Source: Gonatopus flavifemur | Lineage: Eukaryota > Arthropoda > Insecta > Hymenoptera > Dryinidae | NCBI GenBank assembly: GCA_018340375.1 | Contig: JAFFJZ010000002.1 | Span: 47,450,001-47,514,000, forward strand | Length of the DNA: 64,000 nucleotides | Direction: 5' to 3' | Part shown: piece by piece, positions 58,799 to 64,000 of the stretch | How the letters are laid out: every line of letters starts with the position of its first letter | Numbering within the stretch: position 1 is the first letter of the stretch | Program-made: the position numbers and the translations under genes | Notes under the pieces: generated by a model | The model's input: only the letters and a program-made list of their open reading frames with translations | The model's database searches: none | Told to the model about the DNA's origin: nothing

Positions 58799-61103
58799 AT
58801 TCTTCAATATAGAAAGTTAAATGGATATCAATGATTGAAATAGTTTGTGACTTTATTTTATTATTTATCTTTCCTGTTGACTTTTCACTTGATCTCCTCT
58901 AAGCTATAATATTTGGGTTTTTGATTGATCATTGAATCACTTTGAACCCAATTCTTTAGTCCATTATACACTTTCATGTCGTTAATATATAATATTTATG
59001 TGTTTTTCGTTTTTATATTCATCTAATTACAATTTGCAAGATAGTATGTGCATTTTACAATGAATGTTCTGATTTTTTTTTCCTTTCATACCGTTAAATT
59101 GTTGTCTCCACGTGTGCAATGCGATTGAAAAGATTCACGGTAGAAATAATTATGTTTTTTGTATGTTTTCTGATTTTCATTACAAAACCCTCGAAGGCTG
59201 TAGAATTGATGATTATTATTATGTTCACGGACATTTATTGAATCAGATGAAATATACATATTCGATAGATATATATATATATATATATTTTATGTTTTTC
59301 TATTTTCACTTTGTTATTTTGTCTTTTTTCATTTAAAAAGGTCACAGTTTTTCGATTTTGTAAAGTAGAGAAACTTTGTAGTAGATATGGAGCCTATCTA
59401 AATAAATCTGAGTATTTCATTCGAGTTTGCTTCGCTAGCGTACACCCAAGGTGTGACCTTATTTCGGAAAACGAGTCATACGCCCCGTTCGGTATGCCGA
59501 TGGAAAATCCACGACGATTCGTAGAGATTCTTATTTCGCACGTCTTTTTGAAATGACACACTTGAATTTGAGAGCATATTTACATGATGCATCTTTGCAT
59601 TCATCTGATGAATTCGGATGATGTATTACATTCGTGGTGAATATATATTTGGCCCGATAATAGGCCACAGTAGAGACACAATAAAAATGTGTGCACGGAA
59701 TCTGAAGAAAGCTCTGAAACGAGCTCCCTCAGTCTTGAAAGAATGCACCGTCGATCGTGTATGTTTTTGTTTCCCTCTCTTGTTTCTTGATCTTTCCATA
59801 TTTGTAGAATACATATCTCTGAATGTATTTTATTCAAGGTATATTAAGATAAATCTAACGCGCTATTCTAGGCTACTTCTAATTCACCTACGAAGCGGTA
59901 GAATTGTACATTATTTTTTCAATTGTTCATATCTTACTATATATCTATTTACGTAATAATAATTTATGTACGTAATCATTCTAACGACAATGTATGTAGA
60001 AAAATGAGCTTTTCGCGTCTTTGGTTAAACGCGAAGCATTTAGAAAGTATTCTGGCAGTGGGTTTTCGTAGATGCTTCGATCTTAGCCTCGGACTGAATC
60101 ATTTTTTTCCATTTGCTTGACAGCGTGGTGTACGGAATAGAATTTTGTTTGTCAATGTCATCGATTAGAGTATATAGTTTATTCGGAATTACGTTTGAGG
60201 TAATAATAATAATTATTATCGTCGTCTTTATAGACTGTCGAGATTTTGGCATTCGGTAAACGATACACTTGATACGGTTGATGAATTGAACTATACACTT
60301 TAAGTACTTTGAATCGGTATTTGAATCTATCTCTCGTCTTCTGTCTTCGTCCTTGTAATAAACCCAATCAAATTACATCTACATCACGCCCAACGTGTGT
60401 GAGAAATCTTCGTATTCGTTCTTCAACTTTTAGTATGTGAGATTTTTCTTTTGTTTTTTTCTTTCCTAATATAAATATACTTTAGCTTCTAAACCTATGA
60501 GATGAAATAAAAATGTGAGAGATGAGTTTGTATCCTTTGGCATTCTTTTGGCTTACGAGATATATATATAACTTCATACTTATTTGTTCGTAGGATCAAT
60601 TTTTTGTTCCAACATTGACCACCTATGTCCGTTACGAATGTCCCTGTCGAGAAGCAGTTTGAAGAAATGCATGAAACTCGATGCCTTACCTAATTGGTAT
60701 AAAGTTGTCAATGGAAATAAAAATATATTAAAATTATCGTAACGAAGTGGATTTTTCCTAACTAATAATTCTCTCCTTACAATTGGTTTTTGTATTTTTT
60801 TGTTTTTTGTTTTTTTTTTTTCAATTCGAGTCGTAAAAACTTCGACTTTATCGTCGGTCATCAAATCACAGAGAATAGAGAGAGGGAGAGAGAGAAATTT
60901 TTGTTGTCGGAATATTCTTGATCCGCAATACGAAGGGACAGCAGGCGAAAATTGCTGCTTTTGAGACAATGGCACAGGAGTAGCAGCGACATTCATTGTA
61001 GTTTCATTAGGTTGAATATTCGTAGGTTTTCGAAAAGTGAACTGGTTTTGAAATTTCGCAAAGTTGATAAAATTCTTGCGGTTATTCTTCTAGGATGTGT
61101 GAT
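55337..61103. other. Long non-coding region downstream of kcc
   Basis: 5.8 kb with no supported gene. It includes AT-rich dispersed repeats at 55418-55492 and 58425-58490, (TA)n near 57159-57205, (ATT)n near 58768-58795, and smaller TA runs near 56690, 57070, 57437 and 59268. Part of it may be the 3' UTR of kcc, read on minus, with several possible minus-strand AATAAA signals. A 138-codon minus frame at 60580-60996 is not convincing. Confidence 0.45.
57159..57205. repeat. (TA)n microsatellite
   Basis: Near-uninterrupted TA dinucleotides, broken once by catata, with flanks aacattta and taaatgta that make it a palindrome. Confidence 0.9.
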
Positions 61104-62750
<1,647 letters not shown>

Positions 62751-64000
62751 CTGCGAGTACGTGGTAAAACATTTGAGCACATCTAAATCCAAGATTGCCC
62801 TATTCCGAACAGCGCAAGAAAGTCAAGTCCAAAGAAATCACTAAAACTAGCATTAAAGCGTTTCTATTATGTATGTTTTCAAATATAGATGTGTACACTG
62901 TAAAAAATTTATTGGCCCGGGTCCGCATCGTATAAAAATCAGAATTCAACTCATTGGGACTGTTTTCTTTTCATTTCTCTCCACTTGCCACGAAACAATT
63001 TTTTGCAGTGTATAAAAGAATGATTTTAAATAATATATATGTATGTATATATGTATGTATATATGTTCGTGTGGATGTATTTATGTATGTAACACATGAT
63101 CTCCAAATTATAAATGATTTCTATGGAAGCATTTGAAAAGTGCGGCCGTGCCAATTAAGCTGAAACGAGCGATAAAGGAGCGATCGAAATCCATGGATGT
63201 TTTCACGAATATATGGGAAAAGAAGAATCAAATTACTAGAGTTTCGTCTTCTCGTTACATTTCTTTTGATTCCAGGATTCAGTTTATAAGCGTGAAAAAC
63301 ATGTTCTTAAATATCAATACAATGGTAAATAAAAGAGAATAAAGCTGACCCAGCTTGAAGAGACAAGACAGGATCGGATAAAAAAATAAAAAGGATACGA
63401 AAGAAACTTTTCATCAACATAATCAATAATGCACTGAGAGAAAATAAGATTTTGGACAGAGGGAACTGTTGGAGAACGTGGAAAATATGAAACAACGCGA
63501 GGGAGAATTTTTTGGGGGATCCTTGGAAAAAGTATCAGAGGTGTTAAAACAAATCATATCACAGTTCACGAATAAAGAACTTATCCGCTGTCTGGAAGTA
63601 CATTGAAGTGCTGTTATAGTTGGTTACTCATATGTTACCGAGCCACCTAATTTCTTTCATCAATAGATAATTTTTAACACAAAATTAAGTCTCTTCATTC
63701 ACGTAAATGAATCGACGCTTCGTTGCGACTCCCAAGCCGGTGATAATCATAGATTAACCGAAATATCATATACCTCTAGGAATTGATTCTTGTTTTTTTA
63801 TGAATATACATATATATGAATGGCAACACCCTGCCGAGGCTAATCCATATTCCATAGATGTGAGAATATTTTACATTCATTAATCTCCATGATAATATTA
63901 AGAAGTTCGGATTTGCTGAGGCAGAAGATGTTCCGTGTTTAATGCGTAAAATGAAGTCACTTATGATGAATAACGAATGTTATTATACAAATGAAATTGA
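62751..64000. other. kcc intronic DNA (upstream exons not reached)
   Basis: No kcc exon or other gene recognised here. The acceptor ctcgcag at 62757-62751 shows that another exon precedes. Contains a short (ATGT)n-like stretch near 63040-63075. Confidence 0.5.

Noticed and set aside
60580..60996. 138-codon minus-strand frame
   Set aside because: Low-complexity lysine-rich middle, no recognisable domain, length reachable by chance in 64 kb.

Overview
This window is AT-rich eukaryotic nuclear DNA, most likely from an insect (perhaps a hymenopteran; the order is a guess). The evidence is spliced genes with GT-AG introns, intronless inducible-type Hsp70 genes with arthropod-style heat-shock promoters, orthologues of the animal genes TMEM94, PIGG and a K-Cl cotransporter, a mariner transposase, and many short foldback elements of MITE type.

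Layout. (1) 1-2.1 kb: a four-exon plus-strand gene for an HD-superfamily-like protein that lacks the HD dyad. (2) 3.4-31.8 kb: an Hsp70 cluster of four intact intronless genes in two divergent pairs, at 3641 (-)/14416 (+) and 24334 (-)/29610 (+). The second pair forms a large inverted repeat with arms of about 2.7 kb. Its coding regions are indistinguishable, its 3' UTRs are unrelated, and its promoter-distal ends drift apart, which is the pattern of recent homogenisation. Each Hsp70 has a TATA box, a CAGT initiator 31-32 bases downstream of it, and heat-shock elements (HSEs) 28-29 bases upstream of it. The DNA between and around the genes holds nested foldback elements, a hAT-like element with an 8-base target duplication, and extra HSE arrays with no recognisable gene. 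(3) 34.0-44.1 kb: TMEM94, 26 coding exons resolved, 1435 residues, plus strand. (4) 44.5-48.3 kb: PIGG, 13 exons, 920 residues, minus strand, tail-to-tail with TMEM94. (5) 48.5-55.4 kb: a repeat block with a GC-richer nested foldback just upstream of PIGG, several palindromic elements, a tRNA-like SINE head and a mariner copy interrupted by one TGA. (6) 55.4-61.1 kb: no gene seen. (7) 61.1-62.75 kb: the last three coding exons of a K-Cl cotransporter (kcc) on the minus strand; the rest of the gene lies beyond the window.

The most notable observations are: the homogenised divergent Hsp70 pair; a 52-base tandem array in the 3' UTR of the first Hsp70 that grew out of its own EEVD/stop codons and keeps a hairpin stem by compensatory changes; orphan HSE arrays at 9.8 and 10.4 kb; and foldback elements that carry perfect HSEs. 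Exon structures were worked out by hand from splice sites, phase and recall of the families. No alignment, expression data or percent identity was computed.
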